Virus record (IMG/VR): IMGVR_UViG_3300043411_000159
Span: 1-29,259 of that record
DNA length: 29,259 bases
DNA from: a virus
Strand: one strand, 5' to 3'
A model generated the notes under the pieces. That model saw only the letters and a list, made by a program, of their open reading frames with translations, was not told the DNA's origin and made no database searches. A program made the translations under genes and the position numbers. Positions 7,459-15,537 of the stretch are shown here, in pieces. The first letter of the stretch is position 1; every line of letters begins with the position of its first letter.

Positions 7459-8591
7459 GATGCAGCCAAGTCGCCAATAGCAAGCCATGTGTCAGTGGCT
7501 CGCTTGATAAGAGTGACCGAAGACCACTGCGCCCGAAGTTTCAATGTAGGTGTCCCGTTGATAGTGACTCCACCATCAGGAGTGATTGTCGTTTGACCTG
7601 CACCAGTTTGTACGAAGTTAATCTGTGTTCCTACCGGGAAGGCTTGCGAAGAATTCAATGGAATAGTCAATGTATTAGCTGAGCCGTTAGAGATCTCAAC
7701 AAGCTTTCCGGCGTCCGACAACACAAGAGAATACGAAGCAACTTGCTGGTTAAGAGTAAGAGTAAGCGGAGCCTTAGCAGCCAGATCAGTCGTAAGATTC
7801 GCGATCTTGCTCTGGCTTAGCGTAGACGAGATCATGGCGTCAACGATGGAAGAGGCACTAGGGTTACGAGTGTCCGTCAGTCGAGCATCATTACCCAAGA
7901 TCACGTTAGACGCCCCAGTGCCCGTGTTGGCAACTGCCGCCGTGCCTAGACCAGTAATGTCTGTGTTGGCGTGAGTGTGACTTGTCGGAGCAGCACCTAC
8001 ATCTGAATACCCAAGAACAACAACCCCCGTCTGACCATTAACTGAAGTAACAGCATCTGTAGGAGTAGAAAGTTCAATCCAGTTAGCAAGAGTTTCAGCC
8101 AAACCTGTCTGCAAAACAAAAGTTTTGCTTAGGTCAGATCGAATAGCAATGTCACCAATTTGAGCATCTAGAGCCAACATGGCTGCTTGATTCGCAGCTA
8201 CAAAAGTATTGTTAATGGCAAATGCGGGGATTTGTGAAGAGGGAACCGCACCATTGACTAGATCTGCTTTGAGACCCAGAGCGCTTGTTAAGTCAGTAAT
8301 ATCTGACTGAGCGTGTACGTGAGAAGTAGGTGTCCTAGAATCAGTCAGGCGAGAATCGTTACCAAGAATTACATTCGTAGATCCAGTACCAGTATCTGTT
8401 ACAGCTGCAGTCCCAAGACCCAGCGCATCACGCGCAGCAGCAAAGTCTGCGAGGTCAGTTAAGTTGCTGGCTTTAACTAGAAGAGACGATGTATCTGCCT
8501 CTGGTCCAGTTGGCCCTATTGGACCTATTTGGCCAGTAGTGATCTCAATAACAGTAACTGACTCGCCATCGACAATAATTTCATCGCTCAT
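7455..8591 (-). CDS. Tail fibre protein with duplicated repeat
   Basis: The 378-residue protein begins with a short domain followed by a collagen-like GPIGPTGP at residues 23 to 30. A repeat unit with the pattern LGTAAV.(D/N)TGTG.(S)NVILGND.RLTD occurs twice, at about 58 to 84 and 215 to 241. Between them is VNGQTGVVVLGYSDVGA, a motif widespread in phage tail fibres, and SHVHAQSDIT and SHTHANTDIT are further paired copies. The C-terminal part forms a small beta domain (TINGTPTLKLRAQWSSVTLIKRATDTWLAIG as separate strands). The start overlaps the upstream stop as ATGA. It probably forms the shaft of the receptor-binding fibre, with the LamG protein next to it. Confidence 0.85.
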   Translation of the reverse strand: MSDEIIVDGESVTVIEITTGQIGPIGPTGPEADTSSLLVKASNLTDLADFAAARDALGLGTAAVTDTGTGSTNVILGNDSRLTDSRTPTSHVHAQSDITDLTSALGLKADLVNGAVPSSQIPAFAINNTFVAANQAAMLALDAQIGDIAIRSDLSKTFVLQTGLAETLANWIELSTPTDAVTSVNGQTGVVVLGYSDVGAAPTSHTHANTDITGLGTAAVANTGTGASNVILGNDARLTDTRNPSASSIVDAMISSTLSQSKIANLTTDLAAKAPLTLTLNQQVASYSLVLSDAGKLVEISNGSANTLTIPLNSSQAFPVGTQINFVQTGAGQTTITPDGGVTINGTPTLKLRAQWSSVTLIKRATDTWLAIGDLAAS

Positions 8592-8938
8592 GGCGCTGCC
8601 CTAGTTACTTCCGGTGTAACCGTAATACGACCTTCTAGAAGCCTAAAAACGTAACCGCTGTCGTCAGTTAGCTCAAGGTCATACATGTAGTTACGAGGCT
8701 CTATATCTGTAGTAACAGAGCTATCAATTACGATGGTGATAGTTCCTTCTGTTCCACCTAAAGTAATCCCATTGCCATCGTCATCTAGCGACACAATAGC
8801 ATCGTCAGATGTATGTCTGATGCGAATCTGCATTGCTGCAGTGTAATCAGTAAGATCTACATTCTCATTATTTTCTTTCCAGCGTATGACATGGCGAAAC
8901 GTAGCACCTTGCCGCATTTCAAAATCCTGATTCGCCAT
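8588..8938 (-). CDS. BppU-like N-terminal domain protein (baseplate or fibre attachment)
   Basis: The 116-residue protein starts ANQDFEMRQGATFRHVIRWKE and continues with VDLTDYTAAMQIRIRHTSDD. Further on it has GTITIVIDSSVTTDIEP, YMYDLELTDDSGYVFRLLEG and RITVTPEVTR. The order of a RQGATF-type first strand, DLTDYTA turn, and Y.YDLELTD...V.RLLEGRI end is characteristic of the small domain that anchors fibres in baseplates, as in lactococcal BppU. GAGG lies eight bases before the ATG, and the stop is ATGA-coupled to the fibre gene, so the two proteins probably act together. Confidence 0.75.
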   Translation of the reverse strand: MANQDFEMRQGATFRHVIRWKENNENVDLTDYTAAMQIRIRHTSDDAIVSLDDDGNGITLGGTEGTITIVIDSSVTTDIEPRNYMYDLELTDDSGYVFRLLEGRITVTPEVTRAAP

Positions 8939-8948
8939 GATTTATCCT

Positions 8949-9137
8949 CTAGGGCATTTTCGGGAAGGTAGTTTTCGATGGGTACGAAGGAGAGAGAGTA
9001 GACGAGTTTCTGTCTGCCCATTGTTTAGTAGACAGAATGACCGCAGATAAACCAGATGCAGATGCGTACCCAGTCAGCAGACCAATGTACTTAGAGTTTT
9101 CGATGATAGTTGTAGTGTCTCCGGTATATGCAGCCAC
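8949..9137 (-). CDS. Small structural-block protein, unknown
   Basis: The 62-residue protein starts with GTG, five bases after AGGAG, which supports it as a real gene. It contains MAAYTGDTTTIIENSKYIG and a Ser/Thr-rich tail with PSYPSKTTFPKMP. The spacing to the genes on either side is eight to ten bases. I do not recognise a family. It is likely a small virion or fibre-accessory protein from its neighbours. Confidence 0.6.
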   Translation of the reverse strand: MAAYTGDTTTIIENSKYIGLLTGYASASGLSAVILSTKQWADRNSSTLSPSYPSKTTFPKMP

Positions 9138-9145
9138 TTCGACTC

Positions 9146-10351
9146 CTAGAACTTAGGAATGAACATTTTGTAGTAAGAAGTGCTTTGTGCAGCAGGAAGA
9201 ACTAGATCTCCTCCAGTAACGGATAGTGTGTCTCCTGCTGCACTGCCGGGCAGAGCAACATACACATCTCTTAGAATTCCACGCGGAGAACAGGAAGATG
9301 ACATTGTCCACGATCTGTTTGAAGCAAACCAGATCCTAGCAACTACGTTGGTCCTATAAACATCAGTAAGGCCCAGCGACGGACTCATTGTCGAAGCAGT
9401 GCTGTATTGATATGGATATAGCGCATGAGACATACCAGACGCGCCACCATATGTAGTGGCACCATCAACCGGAAATTGGATACACCAGTTTGCAGTGCTA
9501 CCAGAAGCCTGTCCAGGCTCTCTAGTAAATGCAGACTTTTTAGTAGAAACTGCTGTTAAGGCAAGTTCTGTCTGAATAAGCGGCATTGGATCTGCTGCAC
9601 TAGACAAGAACGAATCAAATACACCAACATAACCACTACAGTTAGCAAGTGCGCTGGTTGCCGATACGCCAAAAGCAATTCTATTAATATCTGCGTTGAT
9701 TCTAAAAACGAAACTAGTTGAAATTTCGCAATAAATCGGAACTGATCGTGGAAGAGAAGTGATGATAACGCCAGTAGCATCATTCGTTCGATATGAGCCA
9801 TCTGGGGCACTAGAGGACGATCCAGGGACGTAATAGATTGCCTTCTTGCCAGAAGCATCCCATTGTTCAAATACAGAAACATTTAGAGAGCTGTATGTTG
9901 AAGATCCGCCTGTTCCACCTTGGTACAGAGCAACATAAAAATCAGCAGAGATAACATTAGAAGCAGACGGGCTCTTGAAGATCAATGATTTGGCAACAAT
10001 GCTAAATACTGAAGTAGCGTCTGGAGTTACGTCCCAAGCAGTGTCCACAGTAATAACTGTAGTCGTATTCAATGAGATTGTACGGTACTGACCTGAACCA
10101 GTGCCGCTAGTAATTGAAACAGTAAGACCCCTAAGAGCACTGGCTGTCCAGTTCGTACCACCAGTGCGCGTAATGGTAGTAGAAGTTCCTGATGCGGCAG
10201 TTGCCCCTGCCTGCGTTCCAGTAATGGATGGAGCAGCGTACACAGTTTCAACGAGTGTCCAGCCAGCAGTAGTCATGGCCGATGACATTGCAGAGATAAC
10301 GCCATCGCTAGGAACGGAAGAGTTGATCGTAGTTTCAGAATAAGTACCCAT
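9146..10351 (-). CDS. Large Ser/Thr-rich virion protein of the host-recognition block
   Basis: The 401-residue protein starts MGTYSETTINSSVPSDGVISAMSSAMTTAGW, a common opening for phage fibre or baseplate proteins. It continues with repetitive Thr/Gly/Ser strands such as TSTTITRTGGTNWTASALRG and GSGQYRTISLNTTTVITVD. The middle has beta-rich stretches (YVGVFDSFLSS, NWCIQFPVDGATTY) and the protein ends in YYKMFIPKF. It has no Lys/Arg-rich or membrane segment. Start and stop are coupled to neighbours (TAATG). A distal tail or fibre protein is most likely, but I cannot name the fold. Confidence 0.65.
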   Translation of the reverse strand: MGTYSETTINSSVPSDGVISAMSSAMTTAGWTLVETVYAAPSITGTQAGATAASGTSTTITRTGGTNWTASALRGLTVSITSGTGSGQYRTISLNTTTVITVDTAWDVTPDATSVFSIVAKSLIFKSPSASNVISADFYVALYQGGTGGSSTYSSLNVSVFEQWDASGKKAIYYVPGSSSSAPDGSYRTNDATGVIITSLPRSVPIYCEISTSFVFRINADINRIAFGVSATSALANCSGYVGVFDSFLSSAADPMPLIQTELALTAVSTKKSAFTREPGQASGSTANWCIQFPVDGATTYGGASGMSHALYPYQYSTASTMSPSLGLTDVYRTNVVARIWFASNRSWTMSSSCSPRGILRDVYVALPGSAAGDTLSVTGGDLVLPAAQSTSYYKMFIPKF

Positions 10352-10929
10352 TATGCAAACTTCTCCACTGTTAGAGTTGTAAGAACAAATGACCTAGAAG
10401 ACGCGTACTTGTTCTTGATATAGATATAGAAACTATTGCCGCTAGCTGCCTTGTAAGAAAAAGGAAAAGACATATCAAGGGATGTAGTTGTCACGTCAAT
10501 AGCTTGATACAAAAGTGTGCCGTTAGAGGCGTCCGCTCGGACTTCACAGTCGAAGAGACCAGCGCCATCTGCAGTGATTGTCATGCGAGTAACGATCCCA
10601 CGAGCAGCGACAGTAGGTACTGTGTACACAGTAAAAGTAGATTGTGATGCGCTCTGCGATCCTAAAGACAAAGCAGAAACAGTTACTTCTGTTGCTACAG
10701 CGTCACTACCAGCCGGTCCTACGATGGAAGTGCCAGCAGGCCATACACCAGATGCCTTTGGACCATACAGCATGTTCGTAGTAGTGCGAATGTAGAAGTT
10801 TCCGTCAACGCCTTCTGTGGTTGGTGCAGCGGTTCCGTAAAGAATAGTATTTCCATCTACGCCAGGAGCACCAGCGGCACCGTCAGATCCAGATGCGGAT
10901 ACGTTTATTCCAGCGTTAGGCTTGCTCAT
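10351..10929 (-). CDS. Collagen-like/fibre-associated virion protein
   Basis: The 192-residue protein starts at the ATG that overlaps the upstream stop (ATGA), reading MSKPNAGINVSASGSDGAAG. A short collagen-like stretch (GSDGAAGAPGVDG) leads to an EGVDGNFYIRTTTNMLYGPKASGVWP segment, a motif frequent in phage fibres. A C-terminal beta domain carries YTVPTVAARGIVTRMTI and GNSFYIYIKNKYASSR. The last part resembles small receptor-binding heads. GGTTGGG just before the ATG is a weak ribosome site. Confidence 0.7.
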   Translation of the reverse strand: MSKPNAGINVSASGSDGAAGAPGVDGNTILYGTAAPTTEGVDGNFYIRTTTNMLYGPKASGVWPAGTSIVGPAGSDAVATEVTVSALSLGSQSASQSTFTVYTVPTVAARGIVTRMTITADGAGLFDCEVRADASNGTLLYQAIDVTTTSLDMSFPFSYKAASGNSFYIYIKNKYASSRSFVLTTLTVEKFA

Positions 10930-11186
10930 CGACCCAACCAAGTAACTCGCACATTTGAAGTGCCTGTGGCGACAATTCCGTACAAAGAGTCGTCAGTAAG
11001 CAAATCATAAGAAATTGACTGGCCATCAATGAGCTTAAAGCCAGTTGAGGTAGTAACTCCAGAATCTCCAAGGAATACATCTACTCCAGAAAGATTCTGA
11101 ATAAGAACGGTAAGGCCACCATGCGACGCGAAGCTAATCTCCGTCGCAGTATCGGCAATAGCCTTAAGGCCACTATCTAGTGCCAT
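10926..11186 (-). CDS. Small beta-rich virion protein
   Basis: The 86-residue protein (MALDSGLKAIADTATEISFASHGGLTVLIQNLSG and on to YGIVATGTSNVRVTWLGR) is a single beta-sandwich-like domain. It looks like the small accessory domains that cap fibres or capsids. An excellent AGGAG ribosome site lies six bases before the ATG, but both lie in the loop of a long inverted repeat (11164..11256), so its translation could be controlled by that hairpin. The stop is ATGA-coupled to the collagen-like gene. Exact role unknown. Confidence 0.65.
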   Translation of the reverse strand: MALDSGLKAIADTATEISFASHGGLTVLIQNLSGVDVFLGDSGVTTSTGFKLIDGQSISYDLLTDDSLYGIVATGTSNVRVTWLGR

Positions 11187-11256
11187 GACTTACTCCTTTG
11201 TGTCTCTTTAAATATACAACTAGCAGCAATGCACGACACTAGATAGTGGGCCTTAA
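11164..11256 (-). repeat. 19-base inverted repeat with a ribosome site in its loop
   Basis: Arms 11164..11182 and 11237..11256 are reverse complements over 19 bases apart from one extra G in the second arm. The 54-base loop contains the AGGAG and ATG context of the gene at 10926..11186, and the first arm covers codons 2 to 8 of that gene. The stop of the upstream gene lies just outside the other arm. There is no T-run, so it is less likely to be a simple terminator. Confidence 0.75.
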
Positions 11257-11712
11257 TTAAGCAGTGATGAGACCCAGATTAACGAGAGCAGCGTGAATAG
11301 CAGCGTCGCTAACAGCAACACCGGTTTGCTGAACTACAGGGGTAGCTCCATAAAAACCAAGCTTCTGCGTACCGCCAGTACCAATCTTCGTACCAGTCGT
11401 AGTACCAAGAACCAAATCAGATCCTTCGGCTACGGTCTGATCGACGCTAAAGATGATTGTTCCAACTTCAGCTGGAGTAAGAGCACCAATTGCGCCACCA
11501 GTCTTGCGACCAACAATGCGATCCTCTGCGATTGTACGAGCAGTAGGAGTATTATCTGACGTAGCAGCAAGAATGCTATTAGCGTCAAAAAGGTTAGTCG
11601 AGTTAGTATCAGCAGTCTCTAGAGCATTAATCGCTTCAGTAACCTGCGTGAAGAAAAGCGCATGTCCCTTAGCACCCTTATCGGACTTTGGGAGTCCAAA
11701 AGTAGTAGTCAT
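11257..11712 (-). CDS. Virion protein with phage-fibre C-terminal motif
   Basis: The 151-residue protein has an N-terminal helix-rich segment (KGHALFFTQVTEAINALETAD). Its end includes TQKLGFYGATPVVQQTGVAVSDAAIHAALVNLGLI, which is split here only for reference. The GFYGATPVVQ and AALVNLGLI pair is a very common C-terminal motif of phage structural proteins, including head fibres and tail fibres. AGGAGA lies five bases before the ATG. It is the first gene of the host-recognition block after the capsid region, so it could be a capsid fibre or a tail fibre. Confidence 0.7.
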   Translation of the reverse strand: MTTTFGLPKSDKGAKGHALFFTQVTEAINALETADTNSTNLFDANSILAATSDNTPTARTIAEDRIVGRKTGGAIGALTPAEVGTIIFSVDQTVAEGSDLVLGTTTGTKIGTGGTQKLGFYGATPVVQQTGVAVSDAAIHAALVNLGLITA

Positions 11713-11721
11713 TTCTATCTC

Positions 11722-12105
11722 CTATTTCTTTGCATTCTTATGAGCGATGTGAAGCGAACGGGCTGCAATTGCATCCCCTGTTAGTTCAGCAGTGTGTAGC
11801 GCAAGCATTCCGCCCACACCAATTGCAGCTGCTGTCTTTGGTCGCTGAGCGATTGGCTTCAGTACTTTAAAGCCCTTCTTCTCACTCAAGCGAGTCAACT
11901 TGCTATTAGGATTAACTGGAGCGCCCTTAGGCATCTTCTTGACTTCCTTGGCTTCCTTCATTGCCATGCGAACGGCATTAAGTCCGCCGGCTCCAGCTAC
12001 AACATTAAGAGCCTGCCCAGTACGAATCTCTTTACGTGACTGCCCCTTAGAAGCTCCACCACTCTTAGAGATCTCCTGAAATGGGTCACTAAATGGTGGA
12101 ATCAT
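11722..12105 (-). CDS. Basic Gly/Ala-rich protein with FQEISK start
   Basis: The 127-residue protein starts at an ATG four bases after GAAGGTG, giving MIPPFSDPFQEISKSGGASK. It is rich in Lys and has Gly/Ala stretches (LNVVAGAGGLNAVRM, AAAIGVGGMLALHTAELTGDAIAA) that could cross or lie on a membrane. The F..ISK near the start resembles the shorter tag seen in other virion-region proteins here. It overlaps the upstream gene by 17 bases in another frame. Function is unknown; a capsid-internal protein is possible from its class. Confidence 0.6.
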   Translation of the reverse strand: MIPPFSDPFQEISKSGGASKGQSRKEIRTGQALNVVAGAGGLNAVRMAMKEAKEVKKMPKGAPVNPNSKLTRLSEKKGFKVLKPIAQRPKTAAAIGVGGMLALHTAELTGDAIAARSLHIAHKNAKK

Positions 12106-12325
12106 CTTGCACCTTCTTTGGACGACCACGGCGCTTCTTAGGAAGCTCTACGACGTTATCGCCTACCGCTGTAGGCTCTTCTTCGATCTCTACAAGCCAT
12201 CCGCCACGGATCATTGATTCCGGGCGATGGAAGTGCTTAATAGACTCAATTACGTCACCTGGAAAGTAGCGCTGACCTTCATCAATGAAGGTCTTACGCA
12301 CCTTGTAGGCAGTTTCAGTTGTCAT
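12089..12325 (-). CDS. Small head-region protein with AT-hook-like tail
   Basis: The 78-residue protein has a small beta domain (TAYKVRKTFIDEGQRYFPGDVIES, MIRGGWLVEIEEE). It then has a basic tail with KKRRGRPKK, which matches the AT-hook core RGRP flanked by basic residues. AT-hooks bind the minor groove of AT-rich DNA. Genes of this size directly after the capsid gene often encode a small head or neck protein; the added hook might let it contact packaged DNA. AGGAT lies about eight bases before the ATG. The domain assignment is by eye only. Confidence 0.65.
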   Translation of the reverse strand: MTTETAYKVRKTFIDEGQRYFPGDVIESIKHFHRPESMIRGGWLVEIEEEPTAVGDNVVELPKKRRGRPKKVQDDSTI

Positions 12326-12362
12326 ACTTATATCCTAACTGAGTAATCGAGTCTAAGTCACA

Positions 12363-12400
12363 GAAAGAGGGGCCACACAGCTAGTGCATGACCCCTCTTG
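12363..12400 (-). terminator. Terminator hairpin after the major capsid gene
   Basis: Arms 12365..12372 and 12392..12399 pair as AAGAGGGG with CCCCTCTT. On the minus strand the stem is followed by TCTGTGACTT. It lies between the major capsid protein stop and the next gene, where many phages end an abundant capsid transcript. Read-through must still serve the downstream genes unless they have their own promoter. Confidence 0.75.
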
Positions 12401-12410
12401 TCTGTATTAC

Positions 12411-13409
12411 TTAAGCAATCGCACCACTGACGAAGATACCGCAGTCAGCAGCAACAAGCTTCTGATCGTAGGTCATCTCTGCCTCAATACGATCTGAGGC
12501 AATCTGTTCCTGGCGGAAGGACTTAACGCGCAGTCCCTGTGAATTTCCAGCTGCGTATCCGTTCCAAGTGAACGTGTACCCTGCCGAAGGCTGCATCAAA
12601 GATGGGCTCTTCGGAGCGTAAGCGAGAAGAGCATTCTTCCCACTGAACACGAACTCTGGATCAGCAGCGGCATCCTGATCAGCCACATCGTTGATCTTCG
12701 GACCCGTAACGGCGGTAGCCTTGGGAACGAGAACCTTATCGACACCCAAGAGGGAAGCAACGAGGTCTTCGGTGACAACCCCTCGCTGGGTGTACTTGAT
12801 GCGGTCAACCAGATCTGGGTGATTCTTGAGCGCACGCATGACGTGCGGGCCAAGCACCAAGACGTTTGCGTCGTAACCAGTCAGCTCACGGAATGAGATC
12901 TGCCAGGTTGCAACGTCGTTGATCGGATCAGACGAAGCTGAGTTCCATTGAGTAAACTGAGCGCTCGTGGGTGAGTTACCCGAGATGCCAGTGTACTTGG
13001 TGCCCCAGACATCAGCAAAGTACTTCGCAACCCAGTCCTGCTCACGCTTAAGCAGAAGCTGGTTCGTGATGAACTTCGTTGCATCCGATTCCAAATTGAA
13101 GTTGCTGTCCGCATTAGCGCGAATCTGGTCATCAATATCCTTGTGGATAGCGTAGACCTGCGCGTAGTACGTATCAGTGGTCAGATTCCACGATGCACCA
13201 GCAGATTCAGTGCCGGGGGCACGCTTCTGCACATCGGTACGTCGCCAATCAGACTTTCCGTACTTCCAGAAAATATCTGACTGCTTGCTGACAGGCACCC
13301 GTGGGAAAACCTTGTCGGCAATGTAATCTCCCGCATTCGGGATGTACGCGACCGAAACATTAGTCAACGGGACGTTGACATGCAGATCGCTCTGTGTGGG
13401 GTTAGGCAT
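12411..13409 (-). CDS. Major capsid protein
   Basis: The 332-residue protein is the main building unit of the head shell. It starts MPNPTQSDLHVNVPLTNVSV and has KVFPRVPVSKQSDIFWKYGKSDWRR, then WNLTTDTYYAQVYAIHKDIDDQIRAN. Further on are a long helix (FITNQLLLKREQDWVAKYFADVWG) and GYDANVLVLGPHVMRALKNHPDLVDRIKYTQRG. These fit the HK97-fold capsid proteins of the Major capsid protein E / P22-coat-like type found in actinophages. It follows scaffold and decoration genes in the normal order, and a strong terminator follows it. GAGAGGG lies about eight bases before the ATG. There is no obvious N-terminal delta domain, so the separate scaffold gene should supply that role. Confidence 0.9.
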   Translation of the reverse strand: MPNPTQSDLHVNVPLTNVSVAYIPNAGDYIADKVFPRVPVSKQSDIFWKYGKSDWRRTDVQKRAPGTESAGASWNLTTDTYYAQVYAIHKDIDDQIRANADSNFNLESDATKFITNQLLLKREQDWVAKYFADVWGTKYTGISGNSPTSAQFTQWNSASSDPINDVATWQISFRELTGYDANVLVLGPHVMRALKNHPDLVDRIKYTQRGVVTEDLVASLLGVDKVLVPKATAVTGPKINDVADQDAAADPEFVFSGKNALLAYAPKSPSLMQPSAGYTFTWNGYAAGNSQGLRVKSFRQEQIASDRIEAEMTYDQKLVAADCGIFVSGAIA

Positions 13410-13422
13410 TGTTCATTCCCTC

Positions 13423-13833
13423 TCAGTTAACCCGTAGCAGGACGGAGATAAGTTCGCCAGCATCGGACGCGGCTTCCAGAGCAACACCAAGTGCGACAGA
13501 CGAGCCGTCAACCATTGGGATTGCCTGACCATCACCATCGGTCGTCACGAGGACACCGGCAGTAATAGCAGCACCAGATTCAACCAACGACACTCCACGA
13601 ATACCAACGGTGGCGGCTGCGCCGGTCACCTGTGGCTTGTTCTGGAGAACTCCGATGTTGAGATTGCTCTCGTCGTCAACCGAAAGACCAACAGTCCCTG
13701 ACGACACAATCTTGACGAATCGGTATTGCTTTCCCTTGTTCGGGGAAGCTCCAATACCATCAACGCCAGTTGCGCTTGCAAGAGACGAGTCAACCTGTAG
13801 AGAGATAGACCGCAGACCCTCTTCGTATGCCAT
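13423..13833 (-). CDS. Capsid decoration protein
   Basis: The 136-residue protein is beta-rich, with YRFVKIVSSGTVGLSVDDESNLNIGVLQNKPQ (read as consecutive strands), GIRGVSLVESGAAITAGVLVTTDGDGQAIP and a C-terminal LISVLLRVN. The IGVLQNKP..G..A.VG.RGVS..E.GAAI..G pattern is typical of small capsid stabilisation proteins (DUF2190-like) that sit on the outside of the shell. It lies just before the capsid gene, as is usual. AGGAGG precedes the ATG by seven bases. Confidence 0.8.
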   Translation of the reverse strand: MAYEEGLRSISLQVDSSLASATGVDGIGASPNKGKQYRFVKIVSSGTVGLSVDDESNLNIGVLQNKPQVTGAAATVGIRGVSLVESGAAITAGVLVTTDGDGQAIPMVDGSSVALGVALEAASDAGELISVLLRVN

Positions 13834-13844
13834 TTCTTATCCTC

Positions 13845-14600
13845 CTAGAATCCGCGCCGAGTGGCGAGGTATTCGTCGTAAGCAGCAGGATTGGCAGCGA
13901 AGAATTCGCCCATCGCTTCTGCCTTGCTGATATTTGAATCCGACTTAGCGATTCCCGCTTCAAGTTCGGCCTCAACACGCGCGAGTGGATCAGCGTTATC
14001 GGCAGAACCGATAAAACCAACCTCATCGAACAGTGCTGCACCCGACGACGTAAGAGCCTTGTGGATAACTCCGCAGTCAGCGTCGCTCATGCTCTCAGCC
14101 ATGCGAAGAAGAACCGGACCAAGCTCAGTAGGATCAACAGGAACGTTGTATCCCTTCGCAACCTCAATGTACTCAGAGGTCAGACGAAGATCCCGCTCTG
14201 ACTTAGCAATGAGTTCAGCCTGGTTGAGTTGGTCGCGAAGAGCGTCAACTTCTTCCATGGCCTTGCTCAGAACCTCGTCGCGCTCTGCATCGCCGGCAGC
14301 CTTTGCAAGATCCTCACGGATCTCATCTGCAAGCGACTTACCAACAGGCTCAAGCTCTTCTTCGTACTCAGCTTCTTCTGGAACAACTTCGAAGGCATTA
14401 CCTTCTGAATCGAACACAACATCACCGAACTGGAGCGAATCCATTTCGATTGCGTTGCCTTCTTCGTTGAAAATCTCGGGCACGGTTTCCTCCTCGGTAG
14501 CCCGCTTAGCAATAGCAATCTCCGCGTGTTGATTTGCAGGCTTGTCTACCAATGAGACCTCATCAATCTCAATGTCGCTTACCTTCTTAACGCGGCGCAT
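13845..14600 (-). CDS. Scaffold-like capsid assembly protein
   Basis: The 251-residue protein starts at an ATG five bases after GAAGGAGG (MRRVKKVSDIEIDEVSLVDKPAN). A longer in-frame start at 14651 has no such site. The EVSLVDKPAN box also opens many phage prohead proteases and scaffold proteins. The rest is strongly acidic and helical (EEAEYEEELEPVGKSLADEI, DEVLSKAMEEVDALRDQLNQAELI), as in scaffolds that fill the prohead and are removed later. No protease catalytic pattern is visible, and the protease here is the XkdF-like gene. The gene precedes decoration and capsid genes. Confidence 0.75.
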   Translation of the reverse strand: MRRVKKVSDIEIDEVSLVDKPANQHAEIAIAKRATEEETVPEIFNEEGNAIEMDSLQFGDVVFDSEGNAFEVVPEEAEYEEELEPVGKSLADEIREDLAKAAGDAERDEVLSKAMEEVDALRDQLNQAELIAKSERDLRLTSEYIEVAKGYNVPVDPTELGPVLLRMAESMSDADCGVIHKALTSSGAALFDEVGFIGSADNADPLARVEAELEAGIAKSDSNISKAEAMGEFFAANPAAYDEYLATRRGF

Positions 14601-14639
14601 ATTGCCTCCTTCAAAACAAACAGTACTACATAATAAAAC

Positions 14640-14682
14640 AGAGTTTGACACAAACTTTTTCTATTAGATTTGTGTTAACCCT
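14640..14682 (-). terminator. Possible weak terminator or leader hairpin before the scaffold gene
   Basis: TTAACACAAA and TTTGTGTCAA pair with one mismatch around a 14-base loop, and the stop codon of the upstream gene is inside the stem. It is AT-rich and followed by TTTTATTATG, so it may be a weak terminator or part of an AT-rich leader for the scaffold-capsid genes. The evidence does not decide. Confidence 0.3.
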
Positions 14683-15535
14683 GCCACCAATCGTGACGAG
14701 GACGAGTAACGCCCTTTTTGTTATTACGATGAGCAACAGCACTAGTAGCTGCGAGTCCTGCAGAAGCTGCTCCTAGTGCAATACCTGCCTTTGGCTTAGT
14801 GAATGGCTTCAGTGCTTTTTGGCCCTTGATGGCAGCCTTAGCGCCAAACTTTCCCCTACGCTCTTGCTTAAGACCCTTAGCTTCGTTCTTAATGCCACGA
14901 AGCATACGATCTGCATTTGACTTACCAGCTATATCGTTAGGGCTTTTGACATTTTGTGAACTGGCAAAAGACTCGTTATACATGGTTCTTCCGGCTTCTT
15001 TAAGCCGCTTGCCCTGGTTTCTTTTGACATTCTGATTACGGGCGACCATTCGTAATTTATCTACACCTGCTTGCGAACCTAATGTTCCTACTGCAGCTAC
15101 TCCTGCTGCTGCCGACCCCGCTGCAGCAATCTTTGGGTAAGCCTGTGAGCGCTTTTGCCGATTCTGCTCTAGGTTCTTAGCTGCGCTCTTAGAGACAGCC
15201 TGCAATTGTCGCTTAACGCGGTAGATATCTTTCCTCTTACCGTCGCGACGCTTAAGTTCAGCCTGAGTAACTAGAGAGTTATTAACACCAGCGGATGCAC
15301 CGGCAACACCAGCAGTGGTAACTGAAGCACCAGATGCTCTGTTAATTACCTTTTCTGCCTTAGCGGCATTAGCAACAGCAGGTACGAATTTCTTAGCAGC
15401 CATTCCGCTGCCCTTGATACCAATACCTGCTGCTGTAGTGCCAGCTGCGATAAGACCAAGATCTGCGCCAAGACGCTTGCGGCGCTTAACGCGAGCTTCA
15501 AATTCAACGTCATTAGCTCTATCTAGTTTGGTCAT
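14675..15535 (-). CDS. Very basic Gly/Ala-rich protein, possible capsid-internal protein
   Basis: The 286-residue protein starts at ATG 15535, three bases after the stop of a 25-residue gene. It has a strong excess of Lys and Arg and several Gly/Ala segments resembling glycine-zipper membrane helices. These are near residues 25 to 44 (DLGLIAAGTTAAGIGIKGSG), 70 to 86, 134 to 157 (PKIAAAGSAAAGVAAVGTLG) and 248 to 268. It lacks the full AFG..ISK tag. It may bind packaged DNA or insert into membrane during DNA entry; neither role can be shown from the sequence alone. Confidence 0.6.
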   Translation of the reverse strand: MTKLDRANDVEFEARVKRRKRLGADLGLIAAGTTAAGIGIKGSGMAAKKFVPAVANAAKAEKVINRASGASVTTAGVAGASAGVNNSLVTQAELKRRDGKRKDIYRVKRQLQAVSKSAAKNLEQNRQKRSQAYPKIAAAGSAAAGVAAVGTLGSQAGVDKLRMVARNQNVKRNQGKRLKEAGRTMYNESFASSQNVKSPNDIAGKSNADRMLRGIKNEAKGLKQERRGKFGAKAAIKGQKALKPFTKPKAGIALGAASAGLAATSAVAHRNNKKGVTRPRHDWWQG

Positions 15536-15537
15536 AT

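Noticed and set aside
13891-14532. Plus-strand open frame of 213 codons opposite the scaffold-like gene
   Set aside because: Ser-rich without motif or ribosome site; reflects the Glu/Ala-rich sense gene and is a shadow frame.
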